Shown here: one piece after another, positions 44,174 to 53,361 of the stretch | Layout of the letters: every line of letters begins with the position of its first letter | Position numbering within the stretch: the stretch's first letter is position 1 | Assembly (NCBI RefSeq): GCF_003050745.1 | Contig: NZ_QAOF01000003.1 | Location: forward strand, 124,001 to 188,000 | Source: Sphingomonas sp. PP-CE-3G-477 | GTDB lineage: Bacteria > Pseudomonadota > Alphaproteobacteria > Sphingomonadales > Sphingomonadaceae | Length of the DNA stretch: 64,000 nucleotides | Direction: 5' to 3' | Made by a program: the position numbers and the translations under genes | The notes under the pieces: model-generated | What the model was told of the DNA's origin: nothing | Database searches by the model: none | What the model saw: only the letters and a program-made list of their open reading frames with translations

Positions 44174-45730
44174 GTGCGTTACGCCTACGCCATTACCAGT
44201 GCTCTTCTCCTCGGCGGCGCGACCGCGACGCTCGCGCTCCAGCCGAGCGGCGCGCAGGTCGCGCAGAACGAACCCGGTGCGATCCAGGCGGTCTCGCCGA
44301 AACCCGGCGCGCCGATGAGCTTCGCCGACATGGTCGCGCGGCTCCAGCCTGCGGTCGTCAACATCTCGACCAAGCAGACGATCGTCCAGAAGCAGCAGGC
44401 CAATCCGTTCGCGGGCACGCCGTTCGGCGACCTGTTCGGCGGCATGGGCGGCGGTGGCCAGGGTGGCGCGCCGGTGAAGCGCGAAGGCGCCTCGCTCGGT
44501 TCGGGCTTCCTGATCTCGCCCGACGGCTATGTCGTAACCAACAACCATGTGATCTCGCCTGGAGCGCAGGGTGCGACGGTCGACTCGATCACCGTGACGC
44601 TCAGCGACAAGAAGGAATATGTCGCCAAGGTCATCGGCAAGGATCAGGACTCGGATCTGGCGCTGCTGAAGATCGATGCGGCCAACCTGCCGTTCGTGAA
44701 GTTCGGTGATTCGAACGGCGCGCGCGTCGGCGACTGGGTCGTCGCGATCGGCGAACCGTTCGGGCTTGGCGGCACCGTCACCGCGGGTATCGTCTCGGCG
44801 ATCAACCGCGTCACGGGTCAGGGCGGCGCGTATGATCGCTTCATCCAGACTGACGCATCGATCAACCAGGGCAACTCGGGTGGCCCGATGTTCGATCTGA
44901 ACGGCAACGTGATCGGCGTGAACTCGCAGATCTTCAGCCAGTCGGGCGGCAACATCGGCATTGGCTTCGCGATTCCCGCAGCCGTCGCCAAGCCGATCAT
45001 CGCGACCTTCATGAAGGGCGGGACGATCGAGCGCGGTTACATCGGCGTGCAATTAGGTCGTAGCGGCCCGATTGACGAGGATACGGCGGCAGCGCTTGGT
45101 ATCGCCAAGAACTCAGGCGAGCTGATTAACGACGTGACTGCCGGCGGTCCTTCGGCGAAGGCTGGCGTACGTGCCGGTGACGTCGTGACCAAGGTCAACG
45201 GTACGCCGGTGACCGCCGAACAGTCGCTGTCCTACCTCGTCTCTAACGTGAAGCCTGGTCAGACCGCGCGTCTCGACATCCTGCGTAACGGCAAGCCGGT
45301 GGTTGCCAACGTGGTCGTCGTACCGCGGCCCAGCGCAGATAAGCTGGCGGCAGTGGTCGGCGGCGATGCGCAGGGCTTCGGCACCGACGACGGCGATGAT
45401 GGCGACGATTCCGCCACCCCCGCCGCACCGACGGCAGGCGCAGCGCTCGGGATCGGCGTCCAGCCGCTGACCCCGGCTATCGCGCAGGCGGTGGGCGTCG
45501 AGGCAGGTACGCAGGGTGTCGTGATCGCCGTGGTCGCGCAGACCAGCGATGCGTTCGGCAAGCTGAAGCGCGGCGACGTCATCATCTCGGTCAACGGCAC
45601 CCCCGTCCGCACCGCGGTCGACGTCCAGAACGCGGTCAACGTTGCCAAGGCGGCTGGTCGCCCGCAGGTCCTGTTGCAGGTCAAGCGTGGACGTACCCCG
45701 GCGCAGTTCCTGCCGGTCAAGATCAAGTAA
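44174..45730 (+). CDS. periplasmic serine protease of HtrA/DegP type
   Basis: 518 residues with a GTG start and signal peptide (AITSALLLGGATATLALQ). Triad: His in VTNNHVI (near 124), Asp in DSDLALLKID (near 160), Ser in GNSGGP (near 235). Two PDZ domains follow; the linker holds an acidic stretch. It degrades or refolds damaged envelope proteins. The upstream region has a GGAAC box that does not match EcfG spacing. A terminator follows. Confidence 0.93.
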   Translation: MRYAYAITSALLLGGATATLALQPSGAQVAQNEPGAIQAVSPKPGAPMSFADMVARLQPAVVNISTKQTIVQKQQANPFAGTPFGDLFGGMGGGGQGGAPVKREGASLGSGFLISPDGYVVTNNHVISPGAQGATVDSITVTLSDKKEYVAKVIGKDQDSDLALLKIDAANLPFVKFGDSNGARVGDWVVAIGEPFGLGGTVTAGIVSAINRVTGQGGAYDRFIQTDASINQGNSGGPMFDLNGNVIGVNSQIFSQSGGNIGIGFAIPAAVAKPIIATFMKGGTIERGYIGVQLGRSGPIDEDTAAALGIAKNSGELINDVTAGGPSAKAGVRAGDVVTKVNGTPVTAEQSLSYLVSNVKPGQTARLDILRNGKPVVANVVVVPRPSADKLAAVVGGDAQGFGTDDGDDGDDSATPAAPTAGAALGIGVQPLTPAIAQAVGVEAGTQGVVIAVVAQTSDAFGKLKRGDVIISVNGTPVRTAVDVQNAVNVAKAAGRPQVLLQVKRGRTPAQFLPVKIK

Positions 45731-45754
45731 TCCACGACCGACACGATCGATTAT

Positions 45755-45790
45755 AAAGGACCGTCGCTCCTCTGAGCGGCGGTCCTTTTT
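45755..45790 (+). terminator. rho-independent terminator after HtrA protease
   Basis: Stem AAAGGACCGTCGCTC (45755-45769) pairs with GAGCGGCGGTCCTTT (45774-45788) with one mismatch, followed by TT and CTTT. It lies 24 bases after the stop. Confidence 0.92.
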
Positions 45791-45841
45791 CTTTGTGGCG
45801 CGCGAGGTTAGGGTTGGCGCCGCATACAGAGGAGGAGACCC

Positions 45842-47485
45842 ATGACCGACGGCATCTTCATCGGCGCCAGCGTGGACGGCAAGCCGCAGACGCTCGAACT
45901 GAAGCGCGCGAACCGCCACGGCCTGATCGCGGGGGCGACCGGTACCGGCAAGACGGTGACGTTGCAGGGGATCATCGAGGGCTTTTCCGCGAACGGCGTT
46001 CCGTGCTTCGTCGCCGACGTGAAGGGTGATCTTTCGGGGCTCGCGATGGCGGGGTCGCCGACCGCGAAGACGCAAGCGACCTTCGCCGAACGCGCGAAGG
46101 CGATCGGCGACGATAGCTGGGCCTATGCCGACAACCCGGTGCAGTTCTGGGACCTGTTCGGCGAGCAGGGACATCCGATCCGCACCACGATCAGCGAAAT
46201 GGGGCCGCTGTTGCTGGCGCGGCTGATGGACCTGAACGAGGTGCAGGAGGGCGTGCTGACGATCGCCTTCCACGTCGCCGACAAGGAGGGGCTGCTGCTG
46301 ATCGACCTCGATGATCTCCAGGCGATGCTGACCGAATGCGCCGCGCGGGCCGACGAGTTGACGGTGACGTACGGGAACGTCTCGAAGCAATCGATCGGCG
46401 CGATCCAGCGGTCGCTGCTCCAGTTGCGCACGCAGGGTGCGGAGAATTTCTTCGGTGAGCCGGCGCTCGAGATGAACGACTTCATCGGCGTCGACGACAA
46501 GGGGCGGGGGATCGTCAACATCCTCGCCGCGGACAAGCTGATGGCCTCGCCGAAACTGTATGCGACGTTCCTGCTGTGGCTGATGAGCGAGCTGTTCGAG
46601 CATCTTCCCGAGATCGGCGATCCCGACAAGCCGGTGCTGTGCTTCTTCTTCGACGAGGCGCATCTGCTGTTCGACGAGGCGCCAAAAGCGCTGCTGGAGA
46701 AGATCGAACAGGTCGTCCGCCTGATCCGCTCGAAGGGCGTGGGCGTGTATTTCATCACGCAGAACCCGATCGATATCCCCGACACGGTCGCGGGGCAGCT
46801 CGGCAACCGCGTTCAGCATGCGCTGCGCGCGTTCACGCCGCGCGACCAGGCGGCGGTGCGCTCGGCAGCGGAGACGTTCCGCGCGAATCCCGGCGTTGAT
46901 GTCGCGACGATCATCACCGAATTGAAGGTCGGCGAGGCGCTGGTGTCGCTACTCCAGGCGGATGGCGCGCCGACGCCGGTCGAACGCACGCTGATCAAGC
47001 CGCCAGCGTCACGCGTCGGCCCGATCACGCCGGCCGAGCGGAAGGTGATGATCGAGACCGATGCGATCGGTGCGAAGTACAACACGCTGGTCGATCGCGA
47101 GTCGGCGGAGGAGTTGCTGGCGGCGAAGACGCAGGAGGCGAGTGCCGCGGCGGCAGAGGCTAAGGCGACGACCGAGGCGGATAAGGCCGCGGCGGCGCAG
47201 GCGAAGCTCGATGCAAAGGCTGCGAAAGAAGCGGAACGCGCTCGCATTGCGGACCAACGCGAGGTGGACCGCCAGCAGCGCGAGGCCGACCGCGAGGCGG
47301 CGAACTCGCCCTGGACCAAGATGGCATCGTCGGCGACACGCGCGGCAAGTTCGTCGATTGGGCGGCAGGTAGCGAACGAGATCGGCAAGCAAGTCTTCGG
47401 GACGAAATCGCGGCGGTCGTCGTCGAGCGGGGGCTTGGTCGGCACAGTCCTGCGCGGGGTTTTAGGCGGCCTCTTCCGGGGGTAG
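45842..47485 (+). CDS. HerA-like ATPase, DUF853/YjgR family
   Basis: 547 residues. Walker A GATGTGKTVTLQG near 30, Walker B FFFDEAHLLFDEAP near 275, then QNPIDIPDTVAGQLGNRVQHAL. The C-terminal 120 residues are an Ala/Lys/Glu-rich coiled coil ending in a Gly-rich GLVGTVLRGVLGGLFRG tail. The family is widespread but its task (DNA or membrane-linked translocase) is unproven. Confidence 0.88.
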   Translation: MTDGIFIGASVDGKPQTLELKRANRHGLIAGATGTGKTVTLQGIIEGFSANGVPCFVADVKGDLSGLAMAGSPTAKTQATFAERAKAIGDDSWAYADNPVQFWDLFGEQGHPIRTTISEMGPLLLARLMDLNEVQEGVLTIAFHVADKEGLLLIDLDDLQAMLTECAARADELTVTYGNVSKQSIGAIQRSLLQLRTQGAENFFGEPALEMNDFIGVDDKGRGIVNILAADKLMASPKLYATFLLWLMSELFEHLPEIGDPDKPVLCFFFDEAHLLFDEAPKALLEKIEQVVRLIRSKGVGVYFITQNPIDIPDTVAGQLGNRVQHALRAFTPRDQAAVRSAAETFRANPGVDVATIITELKVGEALVSLLQADGAPTPVERTLIKPPASRVGPITPAERKVMIETDAIGAKYNTLVDRESAEELLAAKTQEASAAAAEAKATTEADKAAAAQAKLDAKAAKEAERARIADQREVDRQQREADREAANSPWTKMASSATRAASSSIGRQVANEIGKQVFGTKSRRSSSSGGLVGTVLRGVLGGLFRG

Positions 47486-47529
47486 ACTGCCCACATGATA
47501 GGGGGCCGAGCCGCCCCAAACAAATATAC

Positions 47530-47632
47530 CACCCCGGCGAAAGCCGGGGCCCAATTGCGGAACGGAGGTAATGTCGGACGGCGCTCCGTTATATCGACCT
47601 TCCCAATTGGGCCCCGGCCTCCGCCGGGGTGG
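47530..47632. repeat. palindromic GGGGCCCA repeat, copy B
   Basis: Arms 47530-47557 and 47604-47632 are inverted copies around GGCCGGGGCCCAATTG; same family and orientation as 62656-62763. It fills the gap between the HerA-like gene and the M20 peptidase. Confidence 0.85.
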
Positions 47633-47656
47633 AAGCCAGTTTTCAAGGAGTCAGAC

Positions 47657-48901
47657 ATGTCCCTCGATTTCGAATCTACCACCGACTGGACCCCGACCGA
47701 CTGGACTGTTGTCGGTGAAGACAGTCTCGACGATGCGATCACACTCCGGCGCGCGATCCACGCCGATCCCGAGGTCGGCCTCCACTGCCCGCGCACTTCG
47801 GACAAGGTGAAGTCCGCGCTCGCCGGGCTCCCGCTCGAGATCCGCGAAGGGACCTCGACCACCGGCTTCGTCGCGATCCTGCGCGGCGGGCGAGGTGGCA
47901 CGGCCGGCGGCAACGGGCGGACGGTACTGCTCCGCGGCGACATGGACGCGTTGCCGATGCAGGAGGAAACCGGCCTGCCGTTCGCGTCGAAGATCGACGG
48001 CGCGATGCATGCCTGCGGGCATGACTCGCATACCGCGATGCTGGTCGGTGCGGCCAAGGCGTTGTGCGCGCGGCGTGACGAACTCCCCGGTACGGTCGTC
48101 TTCATGTTCCAGCCGGGCGAGGAGGGCCATCACGGCGCGCGGCACATGATCGCCGACGGCCTGCTCGACTCACCGCTCCCCGAGGCGGGCTTCGCGCTTC
48201 ACATCTCGCCGAACATGCCGATGGGGCATGTCGTCAGCCGCGCGGGCACGCTGATGGCGTCGACCGACACGCTTCGTGCGACGATCACCGGTCGCGGTGG
48301 CCATGCCGCGATGCCGCACGACTGCCTCGATCCGTTGCCGATCGCCTGCGAGATCGTTACCGCGCTCCAGACCTATGTTGCGCGGCAGGTTGCCGTAACC
48401 GATCCTGCGGTGCTTTCGATCACCAAGCTTAATGCCGGCAGCGCGCACAACGTCATTCCGTCGACCGTCGAGATGCTCGGCACGATGCGCACTCTCTCGG
48501 AGCGCATGCGCGAGCAGGTCCGCACGGCGTTTATCCGCATGGTCGAGGGCATCGCCGCGGCGCACGGCGCCATCGGCACGCCGACGATCGAGGAGGGCTA
48601 CCCCGTCACCGTCAACGATGAACGCGCGACCGACCTGATGAAGGCGTGCGCGACAGCAATCGGCGGCGCGGACGCGTATCAGGTGATGCCGCCGATGATG
48701 GGCGCGGAGGACTTCTCATACGTCCTCCAGAAGCTCCCCGGCGCGATGGCGTTCATCGGCGCGGCGCCCGAGGGTAGCGATCCGCGTACCAACCCGCCGC
48801 TCCACAACACGAAGATGACGATCGACGAGCGCGTGATGGCGCACGGGATCGCGATGCACTGTGCGGTTGCGGAGCGGTTCCTGGCGAACGGGTTCGACTG
48901 A
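47657..48901 (+). CDS. M20 family amidohydrolase (hippurate/IAA-amide type)
   Basis: 414 residues from ATG 47657 with AAGGAG 7 bases upstream. Metal ligands: Cys/His in MHACGHDSHTAM, Glu in PGEEGHHGARHM, and His in the last helix (NPPLHNTKM). The dimerisation insert follows. Members hydrolyse N-acyl or N-benzoyl amino acids; the substrate here is not known. No signal peptide is present. Confidence 0.88.
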   Translation: MSLDFESTTDWTPTDWTVVGEDSLDDAITLRRAIHADPEVGLHCPRTSDKVKSALAGLPLEIREGTSTTGFVAILRGGRGGTAGGNGRTVLLRGDMDALPMQEETGLPFASKIDGAMHACGHDSHTAMLVGAAKALCARRDELPGTVVFMFQPGEEGHHGARHMIADGLLDSPLPEAGFALHISPNMPMGHVVSRAGTLMASTDTLRATITGRGGHAAMPHDCLDPLPIACEIVTALQTYVARQVAVTDPAVLSITKLNAGSAHNVIPSTVEMLGTMRTLSERMREQVRTAFIRMVEGIAAAHGAIGTPTIEEGYPVTVNDERATDLMKACATAIGGADAYQVMPPMMGAEDFSYVLQKLPGAMAFIGAAPEGSDPRTNPPLHNTKMTIDERVMAHGIAMHCAVAERFLANGFD

Positions 48902-48981
48902 CCGGCGGTCGCTGCGGTCTGCGTGGAACGGCTGGACGTAGCGGTTTAGGGCGAGCCGCTTGCTGGCCATCCCGCGCAGTC

Positions 48982-49019
48982 CCAAAGGTTACGATAAAGT
49001 CACACCAAGACGGTGTTTG
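48982..49019 (-). repeat. short conserved repeat GGTGTGACTTTATC, copy 2
   Basis: The reverse strand of 48982-49006 reads GGTGTGACTTTATC + GTAACCTTTGG, one base different from copy 1 at 26411-26435; the preceding CAAAC is also shared. Intergenic between the M20 and beta-lactamase-like genes. Confidence 0.6.
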
Positions 49020-49088
49020 AGGCTGCGTTCGAATAGCGCGCTGGCACACGGTCTCGGCCACCCCATGCCGCACTGCAGCACGGGAGCA

Positions 49089-50201
49089 TCAGCCTCTTGG
49101 GCGCGTGGTGCCCGCATAGTTGGCCACCGCCGCCGCGGCCGCCTGAATCAGTTTCTGGCGTTCGGGCATCGGCCGGATCGTGTCGCCGATCATCACTGCG
49201 ATTCCATACCGACGGCCATCGGGGGCGGTGAGGAGGCCGACGTCGTTGAAGCCGGCGTTGCGGCGGCCGAGGTCCTGGCCGGTGCCGGTCTTGTGCGCGA
49301 TCTCCCAGCCGCCCGGAAGCGCGGCGCGCAGGCGAGCGCGGCCGGTTACCGAGCGGCCCATCGTGTCGAGGAGGATCTTGGTCGAGGTCTCCGACAACAG
49401 ATCGCCTTTCGCCAGCCGAGCGATCGCATCGGCGATCGCGATCGGCGCAGCGCCGTCGGGCGGATTGCGCACATACGCGTTCAGCGCAGCCTCGCGCACC
49501 GCGGGCGACAGCCGGTTGCGTGCCGTCATGAAGCCACCGTTGACCGCGTAGGACGGCTGCCAAACCAGCCCCGCCGTGCCGCTCTGCAACAACCGCTCGC
49601 CCGGCCCGAACCGGATCGCGCCAAGTCGTTTCCGCTCGATCATCGACCGTACCGCAGACGGCCCGCCGACACGCGTAAGCAACCGGTCGTTTGCGGTATT
49701 GTCGCTATGCGTCAGCGCGCGCGTCAGCAATTCGCCGACCGTCGTCCGATAGCCGTCGCCCTTCACCAGCATCGCGATCGGCTGGTGGAACAGCGTCAGG
49801 TCCTGCGGCCGCACGAGGATCGGCTCGTCGAGGCGGATCTTGCCCTGGTCGCGCAGGTCCATCACGGTCATCGCGACCCAGAGCTTGCTGACCGATTGCT
49901 GCGGCAGCAACTGGCGCCCGCCGGCCTCGACCGTCCAGCCATCGTCGACTGCGCGTATTGCGATGCCAGCCTTGCCCTGGAACCCGCTCTGCAGTTCGGA
50001 GATCGCGTTGACGAGACCAGCGGGCGCGGGTCGCGGCGTACGTGGCAGGGGCGGCGGCACCGGGATCGACACGAACCCCTCGGACTGATGCACCGGCGAT
50101 ACGGCGGGCGGGGTCGGCCGCGACGCCGATCCGCATCCGGCGAGCGCCGTGCCGAACAGGGCGGTTGCCAGAAGACGCTTGAACGCACTCGCCGATGTCA
50201 T
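49089..50201 (-). CDS. class A beta-lactamase-like lipoprotein
   Basis: 370 residues, about 80 more than a normal class A enzyme. Lipobox LAGC near 22, then a Pro-rich linker. Active-site motifs in order: SVSK (SxxK), SDN in THSDNTAND, KTG in HKTGTGQ. The usual ExxLN of the omega loop is not clear; GERLLQ may be the counterpart, and a roughly 20-residue insert with WQPSYAVNGGF follows. It could be a beta-lactamase, a relative that binds penicillin without hydrolysing it, or a peptidoglycan enzyme. nadB is upstream in the same orientation. Confidence 0.75.
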   Translation of the reverse strand: MTSASAFKRLLATALFGTALAGCGSASRPTPPAVSPVHQSEGFVSIPVPPPLPRTPRPAPAGLVNAISELQSGFQGKAGIAIRAVDDGWTVEAGGRQLLPQQSVSKLWVAMTVMDLRDQGKIRLDEPILVRPQDLTLFHQPIAMLVKGDGYRTTVGELLTRALTHSDNTANDRLLTRVGGPSAVRSMIERKRLGAIRFGPGERLLQSGTAGLVWQPSYAVNGGFMTARNRLSPAVREAALNAYVRNPPDGAAPIAIADAIARLAKGDLLSETSTKILLDTMGRSVTGRARLRAALPGGWEIAHKTGTGQDLGRRNAGFNDVGLLTAPDGRRYGIAVMIGDTIRPMPERQKLIQAAAAAVANYAGTTRPRG

Positions 50202-50319
50202 GATGGATTGAACGCCCTGCACTGAAGCATCGATCCTTATCCGTTGATCGGCCACGTGAAACTGCGGCGGCACGTCGCTGCGACGAAGCGCGCCGACGAA
50301 GCGCCGAGCCGCCGTCATC

Positions 50320-51897
50320 CTATGGAACGAGAACCGTATCGACCGCCTCCGGCAGCGTCTCGGGGTAATCGAGCGTGAAGTGCAGCCCGCGGCTTTCGTG
50401 CCGATGCAGCGCGGATCGCACGATCAGCTCGGCGGTCTGGAGCAGGTTGCGCAACTCGATCAGGTCGGGCGTAACGCGGAAATGCTGGTAATATTCCGCG
50501 ACCTCGTCGTTGAGCAATTCGATGCGGTGCTTGGCGCGTTCGAGCCGCTTGGTGGTGCGGACGATGCCGACGTAATTCCACATGAAGCGCCGGATTTCGG
50601 TCCAGGTCTGCTTGATCACGACTTCTTCGTCCGAGTCCGTTACGCGGCTTTCATCCCAGGGGCGGATCGGCGGGGGCGGGGGGAGCGTGTCCCACGCAGC
50701 GGCGATGCTGTCCGCCGCCGCCTCGCCGAACACGAAGCATTCGAGCAGCGAATTTGACGCGAGCCGGTTGGCGCCATGCAGGCCGGACTCGGTGCACTCG
50801 CCTGCGGCATACAGGCCAGGGAGATCGGTCTTGCCGTGTTCGTCGATGACGATGCCGCCGCAGGTATAGTGCTGCGCGGGGACGACCGGGATCGGCTGCG
50901 TCGTCATGTCGATGCCGAGACCGAGCAGCTTTTCGTGGATATTCGGGAAGTGATGGCGAATGAACTCGGCGGGCATGTGGCTGATGTCGAGATGGACGTA
51001 GTCGAGCCCGTAGCGCTTGATCTCGGCGTCGATCGCGCGCGCGACGATATCGCGGGGGGCGAGCTCCATCCGCGCGGGGTCGTAATAGGTCATGAAACGC
51101 TTGCCGGTCGACGGGTTGATCAATCGCCCGCCTTCGCCGCGGACCGCTTCCGTGATCAGGAAATTCTTGACCTCCAGATTGTAGAGGCAGGTCGGGTGGA
51201 ACTGCATCATCTCCATGTTGGAGACGCGCGCGCCCGCTCGCCACGCCATCGCGATGCCGTCGCCGGTCGCGCCGCGGGGGGCGGTCGAGAACAAATAGGT
51301 GCGGCCAGCGCCGCCGGTCGCGAGGATCGTCGCGCGCGCGGTGTAGAGGGCGACGCGTTCGGTCTTGCGGTCGACCGCGTAGACGCCCCAGACGTTGCCG
51401 GACCCCGAATAGCGTTCCTCGTGACGGCCGGTGGCGAGGTCGATCGCGATCTGGTCGGGCACGAGCGTGATGTTCGGGTGTGCTTCGGCGGCCTTCTGCA
51501 ACGCCTCCTGCACCGCCCAGCCGGTCGCGTCGGCGACGTGGACGATGCGGCGATGGCTGTGGCCACCCTCGCGGGTGAGGTGGAGCGCGTTGCCTTCGGT
51601 CTCGAACGGGACGCCGAGATGCGTGAGGCGCTCGATCGCAGCGGGGGCACCTTCGACGACCATCTCAACGATCGCGCGGTCGTTGAGCCCGGCGCCGGCG
51701 ACCATCGTATCCTCGACATGGTTTTCGAACGTGTCGCCGGGTTCGAGTACCGCGGCGATCCCGCCCTGCGCCCACGCGGTCGAGCCTTCGTTGAGCGCGC
51801 CCTTGGCTAACACCGTGACCTTGAAGCGGTCGGCAAGGTTGAGTGCCGCGGTTAGACCTGCGGCGCCCGAGCCGACGATCAGGATGTCGCTCGTCAT
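50320..51897 (-). CDS. nadB: L-aspartate oxidase
   Basis: 525 residues. FAD site ILIVGSGAAGLTAAL at the N-terminus, STAWAQGGIAAV near 40, and the catalytic HPTCLYN region of the succinate-dehydrogenase/aspartate-oxidase family. It makes iminoaspartate, the first step to NAD. nadA and nadC are not in the window. Its start overlaps the ABC ATPase gene by four bases. Confidence 0.94.
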   Translation of the reverse strand: MTSDILIVGSGAAGLTAALNLADRFKVTVLAKGALNEGSTAWAQGGIAAVLEPGDTFENHVEDTMVAGAGLNDRAIVEMVVEGAPAAIERLTHLGVPFETEGNALHLTREGGHSHRRIVHVADATGWAVQEALQKAAEAHPNITLVPDQIAIDLATGRHEERYSGSGNVWGVYAVDRKTERVALYTARATILATGGAGRTYLFSTAPRGATGDGIAMAWRAGARVSNMEMMQFHPTCLYNLEVKNFLITEAVRGEGGRLINPSTGKRFMTYYDPARMELAPRDIVARAIDAEIKRYGLDYVHLDISHMPAEFIRHHFPNIHEKLLGLGIDMTTQPIPVVPAQHYTCGGIVIDEHGKTDLPGLYAAGECTESGLHGANRLASNSLLECFVFGEAAADSIAAAWDTLPPPPPIRPWDESRVTDSDEEVVIKQTWTEIRRFMWNYVGIVRTTKRLERAKHRIELLNDEVAEYYQHFRVTPDLIELRNLLQTAELIVRSALHRHESRGLHFTLDYPETLPEAVDTVLVP

Positions 51898-52832
51898 GCG
51901 TTGGCGGCGCGGGTCAGGCTGAGGAAGACGTCCTCGAGATCGGGTTCCTTGGTCGAGACGTCGACGATGCCGAAGCCACCGGATTGGATCGCGGCGAGGA
52001 CTTCGCCGGCGTTCACGCGGTCCTTCTTGTAGGTGATTTCGAGGGTGCGATTGCCCTTGAGCGCGATCTTCTGGAAGCAGGCGTTGGCGGGGATGTCGGT
52101 CACGTCGCGATCGACGGTGACGGCGACAATTTTCTCCTGCGCCTTGCCGACCAGCTCGCGCGTCGGTTCGTTCGCGATCAGGCGACCGTTGTTGATGATC
52201 GCGATCCGGTCGCAGAGTTCCTCGGCTTCCTCGAGATAATGCGTGGTGAGGACCACCGTCACGCCGGCTTGGTTGAGGCCGCGGACATAGGTCCAGAGCT
52301 GTTGGCGGAGCTCGATGTCGACGCCTGCGGTCGGCTCATCGAGTACGAGGACCGGGGGCGAGTGGACCATCGCTTTCGCGACCATCAGGCGACGCTTCAT
52401 CCCGCCCGACAGCGTGCGGGCATAGGCGTGCGCCTTGTCCTCCAGATGCACCGCGCGGAGCAACTCCATCGTGCGGCGCTTTGCCTTGGGGACGCCGTAG
52501 AGGCCGGCCTGGATTTCCAGCGTCTCGAACGGCGAGAAAAACGGATCGAACAGGATCTCCTGGTTGACGATGCCGATCGACGCCTTGGCGTTGCGCGGGT
52601 GTTCGTCGATGTCGAACCCCCAGATCGCGGCGCTGCCGTCGGTCTTGTTGACCAGGCCGGCGAGGATGTTGATCAGCGTGGACTTGCCTGCGCCGTTGGG
52701 GCCGAGCAGCCCGAAGATCTGGCCGCGGGGGACGTCGAACGTCACGCCGTCTAGCGCGCGCTTGGGCGGGGCGGTGCCGACGGGCGCGTAGGTCTTGCAA
52801 AGGTTCGAGATTGCGATCGCAGCTTCGGTCAT
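51894..52832 (-). CDS. ABC transporter ATP-binding protein
   Basis: 312 residues: Walker A GPNGAGKSTL near 45, signature LSGGMKRR near 145, Walker B VLVLDEPTAGVD near 165, H-loop TTHYLEE. It is of the YadG/NodI type that pairs with an ABC-2 permease, but no permease is adjacent. It overlaps nadB, so the two are co-transcribed. The transported substrate is unknown. Confidence 0.88.
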   Translation of the reverse strand: MTEAAIAISNLCKTYAPVGTAPPKRALDGVTFDVPRGQIFGLLGPNGAGKSTLINILAGLVNKTDGSAAIWGFDIDEHPRNAKASIGIVNQEILFDPFFSPFETLEIQAGLYGVPKAKRRTMELLRAVHLEDKAHAYARTLSGGMKRRLMVAKAMVHSPPVLVLDEPTAGVDIELRQQLWTYVRGLNQAGVTVVLTTHYLEEAEELCDRIAIINNGRLIANEPTRELVGKAQEKIVAVTVDRDVTDIPANACFQKIALKGNRTLEITYKKDRVNAGEVLAAIQSGGFGIVDVSTKEPDLEDVFLSLTRAANA

Positions 52833-52881
52833 GGCTGCGGCATAGCGGCGGCCGCAAGGCGGGTCATCCCCTGATGCTGCA

Positions 52882-53040
52882 AGAAGATGTGTTCACGCTA
52901 AGGCGCAAAGGCGCGAAGGATGCGGCGCAGACGATCGGTCGGCAGACAAAACGAACTGCGCCGCCATAGGCGATTGAAAAGTCGCCGTGCGACAAGCGGA
53001 ACATCTTCGCGCCTTTGCGCCTTCGCGTGAACCATCTTCT
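52882..53040. repeat. nested inverted-repeat (MITE-like) element
   Basis: Outer arms 52882-52918 and 53005-53040 (AGAAGATG then GTTCACGC then AAGGCGCAAAGGCGCGAAG) are inverted copies with one indel and one mismatch. Inside, ATGCGGCGCAG (52920-52930) pairs with CTGCGCCGCCAT (52956-52967). No ORF. It fills the gap between the ABC gene and the zinc-finger gene. Possible non-autonomous mobile element or folded RNA. Confidence 0.7.
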
Positions 53041-53109
53041 GTCGCAGGGCAACGGACGCGGGTGGAAGAACCAATTGCCCGGCCCGCGCGCGCTTGCTAT
53101 CGCGCCCTC

Positions 53110-53343
53110 ATGCATCCGCCGCTCGAAACCACCCGCGTCACCCACGCCCGCGTCGCCTGCGATGGCGCCACCGACATTCCCGGCGGCGCAGCGCTCGGCC
53201 ATCCGCGCGTCTGGTTGCAGATCGACGAGACCGGTTATGTCGATTGCGGTTATTGCGACCGCCGCTTCATCCTCGTTGGCGGTGTCGCCGATGGCGCGGA
53301 CCAGGCGACTTTGCGCGATCACGGGGATGGCGCAGGGCGCTAA
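53110..53343 (+). CDS. zinc-finger CHCC-type small protein
   Basis: 77 residues from ATG 53110. [21 protein letters not shown] is followed by [11 protein letters not shown]: the Cys...His...Cys-x-x-Cys arrangement of the zf-CHCC family, related to the complex I subunit NDUFS6. It may bind zinc and assist respiratory complex I, but an exact role is not settled in bacteria. tldD follows after 18 bases. Confidence 0.85.
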   Translation: MHPPLETTRVTHARVACDGATDIPGGAALGHPRVWLQIDETGYVDCGYCDRRFILVGGVADGADQATLRDHGDGAGR

Positions 53344-53361
53344 GCCTCTTATATCTATCGG

